Positions 21,295-29,602 of a DNA stretch of 54,344 nt are shown here, one piece after another. The notes beneath the pieces were generated by a model. The model saw only the letters and a program-made list of their open reading frames with translations. It ran no database searches and was not told the DNA's origin. Origin of the DNA: Nonomuraea sp. PA05 (GTDB taxonomy: Bacteria; Actinomycetota; Actinomycetes; Streptosporangiales; Streptosporangiaceae). Both the position numbers and the translations under genes were made by a program. How positions within the stretch are numbered: the first letter of the stretch is position 1; every line of letters starts with the position of its first letter. The stretch lies in contig NZ_VSEY01000065.1 of NCBI RefSeq assembly GCF_008086045.1, positions 1 through 54,344 on the forward strand, in the 5' to 3' direction.

Positions 21295-21792
21295 TCAGTT
21301 GTCGCCGACCATTCTGGCGGCCTTCAGATCGGCCCAGATCTGCCGGGCGGGAATGATGCGCGAGATGAGCGTGACGGTGAGCACCAGTGCACCGCCACAA
21401 AGCACCGCGGTCGGTAGCAGACCGGCCATTCCGTGGAGCTCCAGCGCCGCCCGGTGAACCTGGGCGGGGATCAATCCCAGCGGGCCGGTTATCTGCGTGA
21501 GATTGATCAGGAGTGTCGTCCAGAAAGCCCAGTCCGACCCGCGCAGCGCGAACATGCCGAGCGTGTTTCCCAGCACGTAGTAGGCGGTGATCACACGCAA
21601 TTGGGCGACGAGGCCCGAGGTTTCCTTTGTCGCCCTTCCGGCCAGATGCAAAGACAATCTCACCGTCTCTTCGTTGATGATCAGCCAGCCCTGGAAGAGG
21701 GCGCAGAGGGCGAAGATGAAAGAGCAACCGAAGGTGAAGAGTTGCAAGCGGTTGCTCCATAACAAAGGGATGCCGCCGGGCGCCGGAGTCAT
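21295..21792 (-). CDS. Small polytopic membrane protein, unknown (165 aa)
   Basis: I do not recognise this protein. It has four hydrophobic segments: LFTFGCSFIFALCALFQGWL, VITAYYVLGNTLGMFALRGS, WAFWTTLLINLTQITGPLGL and LLPTAVLCGGALVLTVTLIS. Segment lengths and short loops suggest a small four-helix protein. ATG 21792 has GAAAGG 8 nt upstream; the GTG at 21801 is too close to that site. It is transcribed on its own toward the MFS gene. Codons are less GC-biased than in the neighbours (TTT, AAG and CAA occur), which hints at a different origin or low expression. Confidence 0.75.
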   Translation of the reverse strand: MTPAPGGIPLLWSNRLQLFTFGCSFIFALCALFQGWLIINEETVRLSLHLAGRATKETSGLVAQLRVITAYYVLGNTLGMFALRGSDWAFWTTLLINLTQITGPLGLIPAQVHRAALELHGMAGLLPTAVLCGGALVLTVTLISRIIPARQIWADLKAARMVGDN

Positions 21793-21888
21793 GGTACGCA
21801 CCTTTCTCGGGCGCCCTGGAGCGACGCGTTTATGAGGGTTTCAATTTAGCATTTCCGGGAGATCGGGTAAAAGGTGTTCGGAAATGAG

Positions 21889-21920
21889 ATGAGCCACCGC
21901 CGGGTCCGGCGGTGGCTCAT
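21889..21920 (-). terminator. Terminator of the protease-like gene
   Basis: A perfect 14-bp stem (ATGAGCCACCGCCG paired with CGGCGGTGGCTCAT) has a 4-nt loop and sits 12 bp after the stop of the minus-strand gene. On that strand it is followed by CTCATTTCC. Confidence 0.85.
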
Positions 21921-21932
21921 TGGAGTCATGGT

Positions 21933-22982
21933 TCACCCGGGAAGGACCGCACCCGTCCAGAGCGCGGCCGCGGCTTTGTAGATACTGGCCAGCTCGCCGT
22001 CGAAGTACGGCGACAGGCTCGTGTCGTAGCGCTGGTCGGCGTCGGTGTCGGCGACGCTGAGGGTGAGGCCGTTGAGGTAGCCCCTGCCGCTGGCCTTGTC
22101 GTAGCGCAGCAACCAGGAGGAGCCGAGAGAGCCTTCCCCGGTGAACGGGGACTCCACGGCGAGCAGCTCCTCACCCTTCACCGCAGGGGCGGTGGCGGTG
22201 ACGGGCAGGCCGCTGGACGTCTCAAGGGTGTCGCCTGCGTACGGCCGCTGTCCGTCGGGGTGCGGGCCGGCCGGATAGCCGAAGACATCGACCGCGGACC
22301 CCAGCGGCTGGTTCCAGGCCAGGCCCTGGCCGCCGACGTTGTCGCCCAGCCTGCCGAAGTTGGCCGGCTCGCCGGTGGCGGAGGAGACGACGCCGCCGTA
22401 GACGTTGACGAAGGCGTAGTCACGGTCGTAGTCACGGTAGGCGTCGAAGTCGTAGTGGCCGAAGACCTGCTTGCCGACGTAGAGGCCGGACAAGGCGGCG
22501 CCGTCAGCGTAGCCGGGCACGAAGACCCACTTGCCGAGCGGGGAGCCCGGGGTCTCGGTGTCGAACGCGCAGTGCGCCGCGGTCGCCACGACGTTGCGGT
22601 ACTGGGACTGCACGGAGGTTCCCGTGCACCAGTGCGGCCGGCCGTCGGCTCCGATGAAGAACACCTTGCCCGAGGTGGCGGGGGCGACGGTCTTGCCCGC
22701 GAGAGGCGGCGTCGGAGAGATGGAGCCGGGCTTGGTGTCGGGGGTGACGCCGCTGCCCTTGGTGATGATCTCCCCGACGGCGGTCTGGACGTTGTAGGGG
22801 GTGGCGGCTGTGAGGTTGGCGCCGTTGTCGCTCAGCCAGAAGGTCGCTACCTCGGCTGCGGCCGTCTGGGAGGCGGCCAGTGGGGCGGTCACCACGTTCT
22901 CGGCGGCGGCCGGGGACGGGGTGGCGAGGAGGAGGGAGGTGAGCAGGGGGATGGCTAAGAGGGCGGACGTTCGATTTCTCAT
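21933..22982 (-). CDS. Secreted trypsin-like serine protease homologue, catalytic Ser apparently lost (349 aa)
   Basis: A Sec signal peptide (MRNRTSALLAIPLLTSLLLA up to about SPAAAE) leads a chymotrypsin-fold domain. The His motif VVATAAHCAF and an Asp in DRDYAFVNV are in place. In the family the nucleophile motif near GSSGGPW follows; here the residues are GSLGSSW, which puts Leu (codon CTC) at the serine position. The adjacent serines are displaced by two or more residues. The ATG at 22982 has GGAGAGGA upstream. It may be a catalytically dead secreted binding protein, or use a shifted Ser. No obvious partner gene lies beside it. Confidence 0.8.
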   Translation of the reverse strand: MRNRTSALLAIPLLTSLLLATPSPAAAENVVTAPLAASQTAAAEVATFWLSDNGANLTAATPYNVQTAVGEIITKGSGVTPDTKPGSISPTPPLAGKTVAPATSGKVFFIGADGRPHWCTGTSVQSQYRNVVATAAHCAFDTETPGSPLGKWVFVPGYADGAALSGLYVGKQVFGHYDFDAYRDYDRDYAFVNVYGGVVSSATGEPANFGRLGDNVGGQGLAWNQPLGSAVDVFGYPAGPHPDGQRPYAGDTLETSSGLPVTATAPAVKGEELLAVESPFTGEGSLGSSWLLRYDKASGRGYLNGLTLSVADTDADQRYDTSLSPYFDGELASIYKAAAALWTGAVLPG

Positions 22983-23015
22983 GCGATCCTCTCCGTCTAG
23001 GTGAACGCTTCCTGA

Positions 23016-23040
23016 TGGCGATTCGAACATGTGATCGCCA
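23016..23040. terminator. Hairpin between the aldolase and protease-like genes
   Basis: Inverted arms TGGCGAT and ATCGCCA surround an 11-nt loop, 36 bp past the aldolase stop and 34 bp before the protease-like ATG. It could end the aldolase transcript or act as an operator for the protease-like gene; the sequence does not decide. Confidence 0.45.
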
Positions 23041-23075
23041 CCAAGCAAGGACGCTACCCGCCGTCGAGGTCGCGA

Positions 23076-23846
23076 TCAACGGTTCTCCGCGCGGACCGCC
23101 TTCAGGTGGGCGGCGGCGGCCTGCTCCAGGTGGACGAGGTCGGAGGCGACCGTGGCGAACGTGAAACCCTCGGCCAGCCGGCGGGCGGCCTGCTCGCCGG
23201 TCGGGTTGTGGATGCCGGCCGCGATGCCCGCCCGCCCGGCCGCCATCCTGACGCGCTCCAGCGCCGCCTCGAACACGTCCGCCACCTCGGGGTCGTTCGG
23301 GAACCTGCCGCCCACGGCCAGGCACAGGTCGGAGGGGCCGACGTACACGCCGTCCAGGCCGGGGACGGCGCAGATGGCGTCGAGGTTCGCCAGCCCGTCA
23401 GGCGTCTCGATCATGGCCAGGACCAGCACACTCCCGTCCGCCTCCGCCGGGGTGGGGCCGATGCGCAGCATGGACCGCATCGGCCCGTACGAGCGGCGGC
23501 CCCCGGCCGGGTAGCGGGCCGCCGACACCGCGCGGGTCGCGTCCTCGGGGGTGTCGATCAGCGGCACGATCACGCCGCCCGCGCCGAAGTCGAGCGCCCT
23601 GCCGATGGCCGCCGGCTCGGCCGACTCCACCCTGACCAGCCCGGCCGACCGGCCGCCCGCGTCGATGGCCATGAGGTTGCTCAGCAGGCCGGCGTTGCCG
23701 ATCAGGCCGTGCTGGGCGTCCAGCGCGACGTAGTCGTACCCGAGCCTGGCCAGCCGTTCTGTGGCGACGGGCGCGTCGAGCACCACCCAGTAGCCGACGC
23801 ACTGCTCGCGGTTGCGGATCCTGGCGGCGAACTCGGCTGCGGTCAT
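23076..23846 (-). CDS. HpcH/HpaI-family class II aldolase (256 aa)
   Basis: These metal-dependent pyruvate-type aldolases cleave 2-keto-3-deoxy sugar acids or 4-hydroxy-2-oxo acids. Visible elements are the catalytic His in LDAQHGLIG, Arg in LVRVESAEP, IVPLIDTPEDA, the metal Glu in MIETPDGLANL and the Asp in YVGPSDLCLAVGG, at about 256 residues as usual. ATG 23846 has GGAGAC upstream. It follows the AKR gene by 37 bp on the same strand, so the two form an operon. They diverge from the sugar-acid kinase operon and share its regulatory region. The exact substrate is unknown; a sugar acid is likely from context. Confidence 0.88.
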   Translation of the reverse strand: MTAAEFAARIRNREQCVGYWVVLDAPVATERLARLGYDYVALDAQHGLIGNAGLLSNLMAIDAGGRSAGLVRVESAEPAAIGRALDFGAGGVIVPLIDTPEDATRAVSAARYPAGGRRSYGPMRSMLRIGPTPAEADGSVLVLAMIETPDGLANLDAICAVPGLDGVYVGPSDLCLAVGGRFPNDPEVADVFEAALERVRMAAGRAGIAAGIHNPTGEQAARRLAEGFTFATVASDLVHLEQAAAAHLKAVRAENR

Positions 23847-23883
23847 GGCTCAGGTCTCCTCGGTCGTGGGCTCAGGGTTTCTG

Positions 23884-24804
23884 TCAGCGGTTGTAGGCGG
23901 GCATCGGGCCGCGCAGCGCGTCGCCCACGGCGTCGCAGGCGGCGGACACCTCGGCGGGCAGCGGGCCCGCCGCCAGGGCGGACAGGTTCGCGCGCAGGTG
24001 GCCGGGTCCGGAGGCGCCGAGCAGCACCGCGTTCACCATCGGCTTGCCGAGCAGCCAGCGCAACGACAGCTCCGCCAGCGGGACGCCGGCCTCCAGCGCG
24101 ATCGCGCCGAGCGCCTCGACCGCCTTGAACAGCTCGGCGTCCCAGTACCGCTGCCGGTACATCGCCGCCAGCCGCGAGTCGCCGAACCGGCCCGTCCCCG
24201 GAGCCTGGTCGAAGCGGTGCCGGCCGGTCAGCAGGCCACCGCCGAGCGGGTTGTAGACCATCGTCCGCAGACCGGAGGTGACGGCGAACTCGGCGTACTC
24301 GTCCTCGACCCGCCGCGCCAGCAGGTTGTAGAGCTGCTGGGCGACCACCGGGCGCGGGCTGAGCCGCGCGATCTGCCAGGCGGCGTAGTTGGACACGCCC
24401 AGGCTGCCGATCTTGCCCTCCGTCATCAGGGCGGCGACGGTGGCCAGCGTGGACTCCAGGGGCGTGGCCCGGTCGGGCTGGTGCAGATAGAACAGGTCCA
24501 CGTGATCGGTGCCGAGCCGCCGCAGACTGCCCTCCAGCGACAGCCGCAGCCCGGCGGGGGAGAGGGGCGCGTGCCCGGCGGCGTCCGGGTGCGGGATGCC
24601 TGCCTTGGTGGCCAGCTTGACGCGATCCCTTCGGCCGCGCAGCAGGGCGCCGAGGATCTCCTCGGACGCGCCGCCCGCGTAGCCGTTGGCGGTGTCCACG
24701 CCGGTGACGCCCGCGTCCAGCGCCAGGTCCAGCATCCGGCCGGCCGTGTCCGCGGCCACGGTGTCGCCGAAGGTCATGGTTCCGAGCACGGGCTCGACGG
24801 TCAT
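23884..24804 (-). CDS. Aldo/keto reductase of the sugar-acid locus (306 aa)
   Basis: This is an aldo/keto reductase with Asp and Tyr in GVDTANGYAGG, Lys in LATKAGIPHP and His in FYLHQPDRATP, followed by LGVSNYAAWQ and a C-terminal cofactor region (LLGASGPGHLRANLSAL). ATG 24804 has GAGAGGAG upstream. It is the first gene of a two-gene minus-strand operon with the aldolase, divergent from the DUF1537 kinase. It may oxidise or reduce a sugar, sugar lactone or sugar acid that feeds the pathway. It is only distantly similar to the AKR at 14573, so the two are not recent duplicates. Confidence 0.9.
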   Translation of the reverse strand: MTVEPVLGTMTFGDTVAADTAGRMLDLALDAGVTGVDTANGYAGGASEEILGALLRGRRDRVKLATKAGIPHPDAAGHAPLSPAGLRLSLEGSLRRLGTDHVDLFYLHQPDRATPLESTLATVAALMTEGKIGSLGVSNYAAWQIARLSPRPVVAQQLYNLLARRVEDEYAEFAVTSGLRTMVYNPLGGGLLTGRHRFDQAPGTGRFGDSRLAAMYRQRYWDAELFKAVEALGAIALEAGVPLAELSLRWLLGKPMVNAVLLGASGPGHLRANLSALAAGPLPAEVSAACDAVGDALRGPMPAYNR

Positions 24805-24865
24805 CGCAGGGCTCCTCTCGGGGTGCTGGGAGGCGCAGGTGGTCCGCGGTCAACTGTGGCAGAAC

Positions 24866-24906
24866 GTGCGCGTTTCGTGCAATGCTTGGTGCGCGTCTTG
24901 CGCAAT
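24866..24906. promoter_or_regulatory. Twin operator in the divergent sugar-acid promoter
   Basis: Two 18-bp direct repeats occupy 24866-24883 and 24889-24906 with starts 23 bp apart (about two helical turns). Both begin GTGCGCGT and end GCAAT. The second contains a perfect dyad, TGCGC then five bases then GCGCA; the first has one mismatch. They lie between the AKR and kinase genes and are the likely sites of the DeoR-type regulator encoded downstream. Confidence 0.65.
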
Positions 24907-24933
24907 TCTGGTGGCGGGGTGGAGGTGTGAGCG

Positions 24934-26259
24934 TTGCGGGCTCCTTCCGTGTTCGCCCTGGCTGATGATCTGTCGGGGGCGGCGGAGACGGCGGCGGTGC
25001 TCATGTCGTCCGGGCGTCCTGCGCGGATCGCGCTCTCCGGGCCGCCGTACGCGTCATCGGCGCCCGTGATGGTGGCCGACCTGGACTGCCGGTATCGGGC
25101 GGGGGCGGGGGAGGTGGTGCGGGAGGCGTTGCGGCACGCGGGGGAGCGGCGGGTCTTCGTGAAGGTCGACTCGCTGCTACGGGGGGATGTGGGCGCCACA
25201 GCGGCGGCGACCTTGGACGCGGCGATCCTGGAAGCGGCGTTCTCGCGCGCAGCCGCCCCTGCGCTGGTCGTGCTCGCGCCCGCGCTGCCCTCCGCCGGGC
25301 GGGTGACCGTCGGCGGCGTCCCGCGCATCGGCGGCCTGTCCTTGCGCGAAACGCGCGCCTGGCAGGTGGAGCGCCGCCCCGCACCGGCGTCCATCGCCGA
25401 CGCCCTGGGCGGCGTGCCGGTCGCGCTCGTGCCGCTCGCCACCGTCCGCGCCGACCGCGCCGACCGTGCCGACCGTGCCACGTTGGTGCGGGCGTTGTCG
25501 CGGACGGCGGGACGGGTCGCCGTGTGCGACGCGGAAACGGACGCCGACCTGGACGCGATCGTGGCCGCCACCCTCACGGCCGACCCGCGCGCCCACCTCA
25601 TCGGCGCGGGCGGCCTGGCCTCCGCCCTCGGCCGCACCCTGGCCTTCAGCGGCGACCGCACCGGGGCCACCGCTCCCGGCCGCACCCTGGCCTTCGGCGG
25701 CGACCGCACCCGGGCCACCGCTCCCGGCCGCATCTCGGACGGCCACCCTCCGATCGCCCCACGCCCGTCCACCCAGGACCGTCCCCTCCTAATCGTCGTC
25801 GGCACCGCCGAGCCAGGGGCCGCCGACCAGGCCCGCCGTCTCCTCCCGTACGGCGCCCACCCCCTCACCCTCGACGCCACCACAGACCTCGCCCCCGCCC
25901 ACCGTGCGCACATCGCGCACCGCCTGCGCACGGCCTTACGCCCGTCCACCGCGTTAGTCGTGCTGACGCTCACCGGCCAGGGCCCGCCGGACGCCGCCAC
26001 CGCCCTGGCCGAGATCGTCGCCACCGCGCTGACCGGCGACCACACTCCCGACCTGGTCTTGACCGGCGGTGAGACGGCCAGACGGGTCCTCGACGCGCTG
26101 AAGGTGCACGAACTCACCCCCGTCGGACAGATCCACCACGGCGCCGTCCACTGCCACACCCCCGAGGGCCGCTCGGTGGTCACCAGGCCGGGCAGTTTCG
26201 GCGACCGCGACAGCCTCCTCAACATCGCCGCCCATCTCGCACCCGAAAGGCTGACATGA
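24934..26259 (+). CDS. DUF1537 four-carbon acid sugar kinase family (441 aa)
   Basis: Members phosphorylate threonate, erythronate or related acids. The N-terminal domain has ALADDLSGAAETAAVL and VKVDSLLRGDVGA, and the C-terminal domain has LVLTGGETARRVLDAL and VTRPGSFGDRDSLLNI (nucleotide binding). The start is TTG 24934, with GGAGG 8 nt upstream. An insertion after the middle carries two perfect-frame 48-bp tandem repeats (16-aa unit GRTLAFSGDRTGATAP, 25630-25725) and an ADRADRADRA run (about 25450). The stop overlaps the next gene (ATGA). With a PdxA2-like partner the pair resembles the D-threonate pathway to dihydroxyacetone phosphate. Confidence 0.87.
   Translation: MRAPSVFALADDLSGAAETAAVLMSSGRPARIALSGPPYASSAPVMVADLDCRYRAGAGEVVREALRHAGERRVFVKVDSLLRGDVGATAAATLDAAILEAAFSRAAAPALVVLAPALPSAGRVTVGGVPRIGGLSLRETRAWQVERRPAPASIADALGGVPVALVPLATVRADRADRADRATLVRALSRTAGRVAVCDAETDADLDAIVAATLTADPRAHLIGAGGLASALGRTLAFSGDRTGATAPGRTLAFGGDRTRATAPGRISDGHPPIAPRPSTQDRPLLIVVGTAEPGAADQARRLLPYGAHPLTLDATTDLAPAHRAHIAHRLRTALRPSTALVVLTLTGQGPPDAATALAEIVATALTGDHTPDLVLTGGETARRVLDALKVHELTPVGQIHHGAVHCHTPEGRSVVTRPGSFGDRDSLLNIAAHLAPERLT
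25630..25725 (+). repeat. Two 48-bp tandem repeats inside the sugar-acid kinase
   Basis: Two adjacent 48-bp copies (25630-25677 and 25678-25725) differ at only a few bases and keep the frame. They add 16 residues to a linker that is variable in this family. Confidence 0.9.
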
Positions 26260-27254
26260 GCACACCTCTCATCGCCCTCACCATGGGGGACGGCTCCGGC
26301 GTAGGCCCCGAGGTCATCGTCGGCGCCCTGCTCGCCCCCGAGACCGCCGCGTTCTGCCGCCCGGTCGTCATCGGTGACGCGGGACGCCTGCGCAAGGCCG
26401 CCGCCTGCCTCGGCGCACGGCCGGAGGTGGTCACGGTGGACGGCGTCGCCGGAGCGGTGTTCGAGCCGGGCCGGATCAACGTCATCGACCCCGGCCTGCT
26501 GCCCGACGACCTGCCCTGGGGTGAGGTGTCGGCGGTCGCGGGCGGCGCGGCCTACGAGTACGTCAGGCTGGCCGGCGAGCTGGCGATGTCCGGCCAGGTG
26601 CGGGCCATCTGCACGGCGCCGCTGAACAAGGAGGCCCTGCACGCCGCCGGCCACCTCTTCCCCGGTCACACCGAGCTGCTCGCGCACCTGACCGGTACGG
26701 AGGAGGTGTCGATGATGCTCTCCACCGCCAAGGTGAAGGTCATCCACGTCACCACCCACATCGGTCTCATCGACGCGGTGGCCCGCATCGAGCCCGGCCT
26801 GGTGGAGCGGACGATCAGGCGCGGGCACGCCGCCATGCGCGGCTCCGGCCTCGGCCATCCCAAGATCGGCGTGTGCGGCATCAACCCGCACGCGGGCGAG
26901 AACGGCCTGTTCGGGTACGGCGAGGAAGCGGAGAAGATCGTCCCGGCAGTCGAGCGGCTGTGCGCCGAGGGCATGGACGTGCACGGCCCGCTCCCCGCCG
27001 ACACGGCCTTCTTCCTGGCCGGACGGGGCGACTACGACCTCATCGTGGCCATGTACCACGACCAGGGGCACGGCCCCGTCAAGATCCTCGGCCTGGAGGC
27101 GGGCGTCAACATCACCGTCGGGCTGCCCGTGATCAGGACGTCGGTCGACCACGGCACCGCGTTCGACATCGCGGGAAAGGGCGTGGCCGACGCCGGTAGC
27201 ATGATCGAGGCCCTCCGGCAGGCGGCCGAGCTGTCGTCCGCGCAGGGCGTGTGA
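26256..27254 (+). CDS. pdxA2: PdxA2-like 4-phosphoerythronate/threonate dehydrogenase (332 aa)
   Basis: This PdxA-family NAD-dependent dehydrogenase shows TMGDGSGVGPEV, TAPLNKEAL, FPGHTELLAHL, the metal His residues in HVTTHIGL and MYHDQGHGPVKI, INPHAGENGLFG and TSVDHGTAFDIAGKG. PdxA proper acts in vitamin B6 synthesis. Next to DUF1537 kinases the paralogue PdxA2 oxidises D-threonate 4-phosphate, which decarboxylates to dihydroxyacetone phosphate. The start overlaps the kinase stop (ATGA). The DeoR regulator starts 16 bp downstream, so all three form one operon. Confidence 0.9.
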   Translation: MSTPLIALTMGDGSGVGPEVIVGALLAPETAAFCRPVVIGDAGRLRKAAACLGARPEVVTVDGVAGAVFEPGRINVIDPGLLPDDLPWGEVSAVAGGAAYEYVRLAGELAMSGQVRAICTAPLNKEALHAAGHLFPGHTELLAHLTGTEEVSMMLSTAKVKVIHVTTHIGLIDAVARIEPGLVERTIRRGHAAMRGSGLGHPKIGVCGINPHAGENGLFGYGEEAEKIVPAVERLCAEGMDVHGPLPADTAFFLAGRGDYDLIVAMYHDQGHGPVKILGLEAGVNITVGLPVIRTSVDHGTAFDIAGKGVADAGSMIEALRQAAELSSAQGV

Positions 27255-27270
27255 GGGAGAGGGTTCGCCG

Positions 27271-28131
27271 ATGGGCCGCGCAGCACAGAACCGCCGCGAC
27301 GAGATCGTCCGCCTGGCCACCACCACCGGGCTGGCCAGCGTCGAGGAGCTGTCGGCCCAGCTCGGGGTGACCGCCTCCACCATCCGCCGCGACCTGGCCC
27401 ACCTGAAGGCGGCCGGGCTGCTGGCCCGCACGTACGGCGGTGCGATGGCGGTCGTCACCCACCCGGAGGCGTCGCTGCGGCAGCGCGTCGGGGAGGCGTT
27501 CGAGGCCAAGCGGGCCATCGCCGCCTGGGCCGCCGCGCAGATCCGTCCCGGCGAGACGATCCTGCTCGACGCCGGCTCGACCACCGGCGCCCTGGCCCAC
27601 GAGCTGCGGCACGCGGCGGACCTCACGATCGCCACCACCGGCCTCAACGCCCTCCAGGAGCTGGTGGGCGCCACGGGCGTGCACGTGGAGTGCCTCGGCG
27701 GCACGCTCAGGCAGGTCAGCCAGGGCTTCGTGGGGCCGCTCGCGGAGGCGGCGCTGAGCCGGATGACGTTCGACCGGGTCTTTCTGGGCGCCGACGGGGT
27801 GACGGCCGACGACGGCATCTGCGAGGCCAGCCTCCAGCAGACGCGCATGAAGGAGCTGATGATGGCCCGCTCCCGGCACGTCTACCTGCTCGTGCACGCC
27901 GCCAAGCTGGGACGCAGGCCGTTCCACGCCTGGGCGCGCATGCCTGAGACCTGGACACTCGTCACCGACGCGACCGCCACCGCCGAGGCCGTGGAGCCGT
28001 TCAAGGCGCAGGGCGTGCACGTCGTGGCCGTGCCCCCGAACCGGCCCCCAGACCGGCCCTCAGACCGGCCCTCAGACCGGCCCTCGGACCGGCTCTCAGA
28101 CCGGCCCTCAGACGGGCACTCGGCCGGCTGA
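27271..28131 (+). CDS. DeoR-family repressor with a repetitive C-terminal tail (286 aa)
   Basis: The N-terminal helix-turn-helix is RRDEIVRLATTTGLASVEEL, then SAQLGVTASTIRRDL, and the sugar-phosphate sensing domain has ILLDAGSTTGALAHEL, TIATTGLNALQELV and FLGADGVTADDGIC. It ends the kinase/PdxA2 operon and is the natural ligand for the twin operator at 24866, probably relieved by a phosphorylated intermediate. The last 30 residues are a PSDRPSDR-type run encoded by imperfect 12-bp repeats (about 28040-28110), absent from ordinary DeoR proteins. ATG 27271 has GAGGGAGAGG upstream. Confidence 0.9.
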   Translation: MGRAAQNRRDEIVRLATTTGLASVEELSAQLGVTASTIRRDLAHLKAAGLLARTYGGAMAVVTHPEASLRQRVGEAFEAKRAIAAWAAAQIRPGETILLDAGSTTGALAHELRHAADLTIATTGLNALQELVGATGVHVECLGGTLRQVSQGFVGPLAEAALSRMTFDRVFLGADGVTADDGICEASLQQTRMKELMMARSRHVYLLVHAAKLGRRPFHAWARMPETWTLVTDATATAEAVEPFKAQGVHVVAVPPNRPPDRPSDRPSDRPSDRLSDRPSDGHSAG

Positions 28132-28148
28132 CGAAGAGGCGCGCCGTC

Positions 28149-28190
28149 TTGACAGCTTGTGACCGGCAGGCCCTATGTTGTTCATATGAA
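28149..28190 (+). promoter_or_regulatory. arsR-type promoter, leaderless, with operator over the start codon
   Basis: TTGACA (28149-28154) and TATGTT (28174-28179) are 19 bp apart. Transcription would start about 7 bp later, at the ATG itself (28186). The perfect palindrome TTCATATGAA (28181-28190) covers the start codon and is the likely ArsR operator. Confidence 0.68.
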
Positions 28191-28599
28191 TACCTCTTCA
28201 GATAACAAGGTCTTGGCGATGGACAGTTGTTCCACTCGGGTGGTCGACGCCGACAGGGTGGCCGCCGTGCACGAGCGCATGCCGCCCGCCGAGGACCTGG
28301 CCGACACCGCCGACATCTTCGGCCTGCTGTCCGACACGAACCGGTTGCGGCTGCTGGTGGCGCTGCTGGACGGCGAGTTGTGCGTGTGCGATCTGGCGGC
28401 GGTGACGGGGCAGAGCGAGTCGGCGGTCTCCCACGCCCTGCGATTGCTGCGCGCCCACCGCATCGTGGCCGCCCGCCGCTCCGGGCGGATGGCGTTCTAC
28501 CGGCTTGAGGACCCGCACGTGCGGATGCTGCTCGATCTGGCGCTCGCCCACACCGAGCACACCGAGGCCATGCACCCCGAGCGCGAGGGGGACGCCTGA
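28186..28599 (+). CDS. ArsR/SmtB-family metal sensor, CadC-like (137 aa)
   Basis: The winged helix (SAVSHALRLLRAHRIVAARRSG) carries the alpha-3 metal motif ELCVCDL, with Cys-x-Cys as in ArsR and CadC. An extra Cys near the N-terminus (MDSCSTR) supports a CadC-like thiolate site for Cd, Pb or Zn. The C-terminus has His residues (LAHTEHTEAMH) that may form a second site. Its stop overlaps the ATG of the CDF exporter (TGATG), so repressor and pump are one operon. The promoter looks leaderless, which fits the absence of a ribosome site. Confidence 0.92.
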   Translation: MNTSSDNKVLAMDSCSTRVVDADRVAAVHERMPPAEDLADTADIFGLLSDTNRLRLLVALLDGELCVCDLAAVTGQSESAVSHALRLLRAHRIVAARRSGRMAFYRLEDPHVRMLLDLALAHTEHTEAMHPEREGDA

Positions 28600-29510
28600 T
28601 GGGGGCCGGGCACGGTCATGGGCACGGTCATGGGCACGCGGGCGGCCGTCACCGGTGGCGGCTGGCGGTCTCGTTCGTCCTGATCGGCGCGTTCTTCGTG
28701 GTGGAGCTGGTCTTCGGGCTGCTGTCCGGCTCGCTGTCGTTGCTGTCGGACGCCGGGCACATGGCCGCCGACGTCGTCACGCTCGGCGCGGCGCTGGTCG
28801 CGACCCGGATCGCCACCCGCCCCGACACCACGGGCAGGCGCAGCTACGGCTCGTACCGGGCCGAGGTGTTCGCGTCGCTGCTGGCCGTCGTGCTGATGCT
28901 GGGCGTCGCGGTGTACGTGGTGCTGGAGGCGATCGGCAGGATCGGCGGGCCGGCCGAGGTGTCGTCCGGGCCGATGCTCGTCGTCGGCGCCCTCGGCCTG
29001 CTCGTCAACCTGGTCGCGCTGCTGATGCTGCGTTCGGGGGCGGGCGAGAGCCTGAACGTCAAGGGCGCGTACCTGGAGGTGGTGGCCGACACCGCCGGGT
29101 CGGTCGGTGTCATCGCGGCCGGTTGGCTCGTCGCGGCGACCGGGCAGGCGCTGTGGGACACGGTCATCGCGCTGGCCATCGGCGTCTTCGTCGCCGTGCG
29201 GGCGGTCTCGCTCGGGCGGCAGGTCTTCGCGGTGCTGGGGCAGCACGTGCCTGAAGGGATCGATGCGGCTGCCGTGGCGAAGGATCTGGCGGCCATCGAA
29301 GGGGTGCGGGACGTGCATGACCTGCATCTGTGGACGTTGACGTCCGGCATGAACGTCGCCACCGCCCATCTCGTCACCGGCGAGCAGGGCGACAGTCATG
29401 CCGTGCTGGACCAGGCCCGCGACGTGCTGCGGCGTCGGCACGGCGTCGCGCACGCCACCCTCCAGGTCGAGCCGGCCGACCACCGGGGCTGCGACGAACT
29501 GGATTGGTGA
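28599..29510 (+). CDS. CDF-family divalent metal efflux protein, CzcD-like (303 aa)
   Basis: This cation diffusion facilitator exports Zn, Cd or Co in exchange for protons. The N-terminus is a His-rich metal tail (GHGHGHGHGH). Six membrane segments follow, with the metal site in segment 2 (LLSDAGHMAADVV: Asp, His, Asp) and in segment 5 (YLEVVADTAGS), where Glu stands in for the usual His. The cytosolic C-terminal domain has DVHDLHLWTLTSGMNVATAH, typical of ZitB/CzcD. Regulation is by the ArsR-type gene it overlaps. Confidence 0.94.
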   Translation: MGAGHGHGHGHGHAGGRHRWRLAVSFVLIGAFFVVELVFGLLSGSLSLLSDAGHMAADVVTLGAALVATRIATRPDTTGRRSYGSYRAEVFASLLAVVLMLGVAVYVVLEAIGRIGGPAEVSSGPMLVVGALGLLVNLVALLMLRSGAGESLNVKGAYLEVVADTAGSVGVIAAGWLVAATGQALWDTVIALAIGVFVAVRAVSLGRQVFAVLGQHVPEGIDAAAVAKDLAAIEGVRDVHDLHLWTLTSGMNVATAHLVTGEQGDSHAVLDQARDVLRRRHGVAHATLQVEPADHRGCDELDW

Positions 29511-29602
29511 GGCGGTGGGTGCTTCCCCAGGCAGGGTAAGAAGGGGGAGGGGAGCGACACCGGACAAATGCTGAAATGTGGGGATTCGGGGGGAAGTGTC
29601 GC

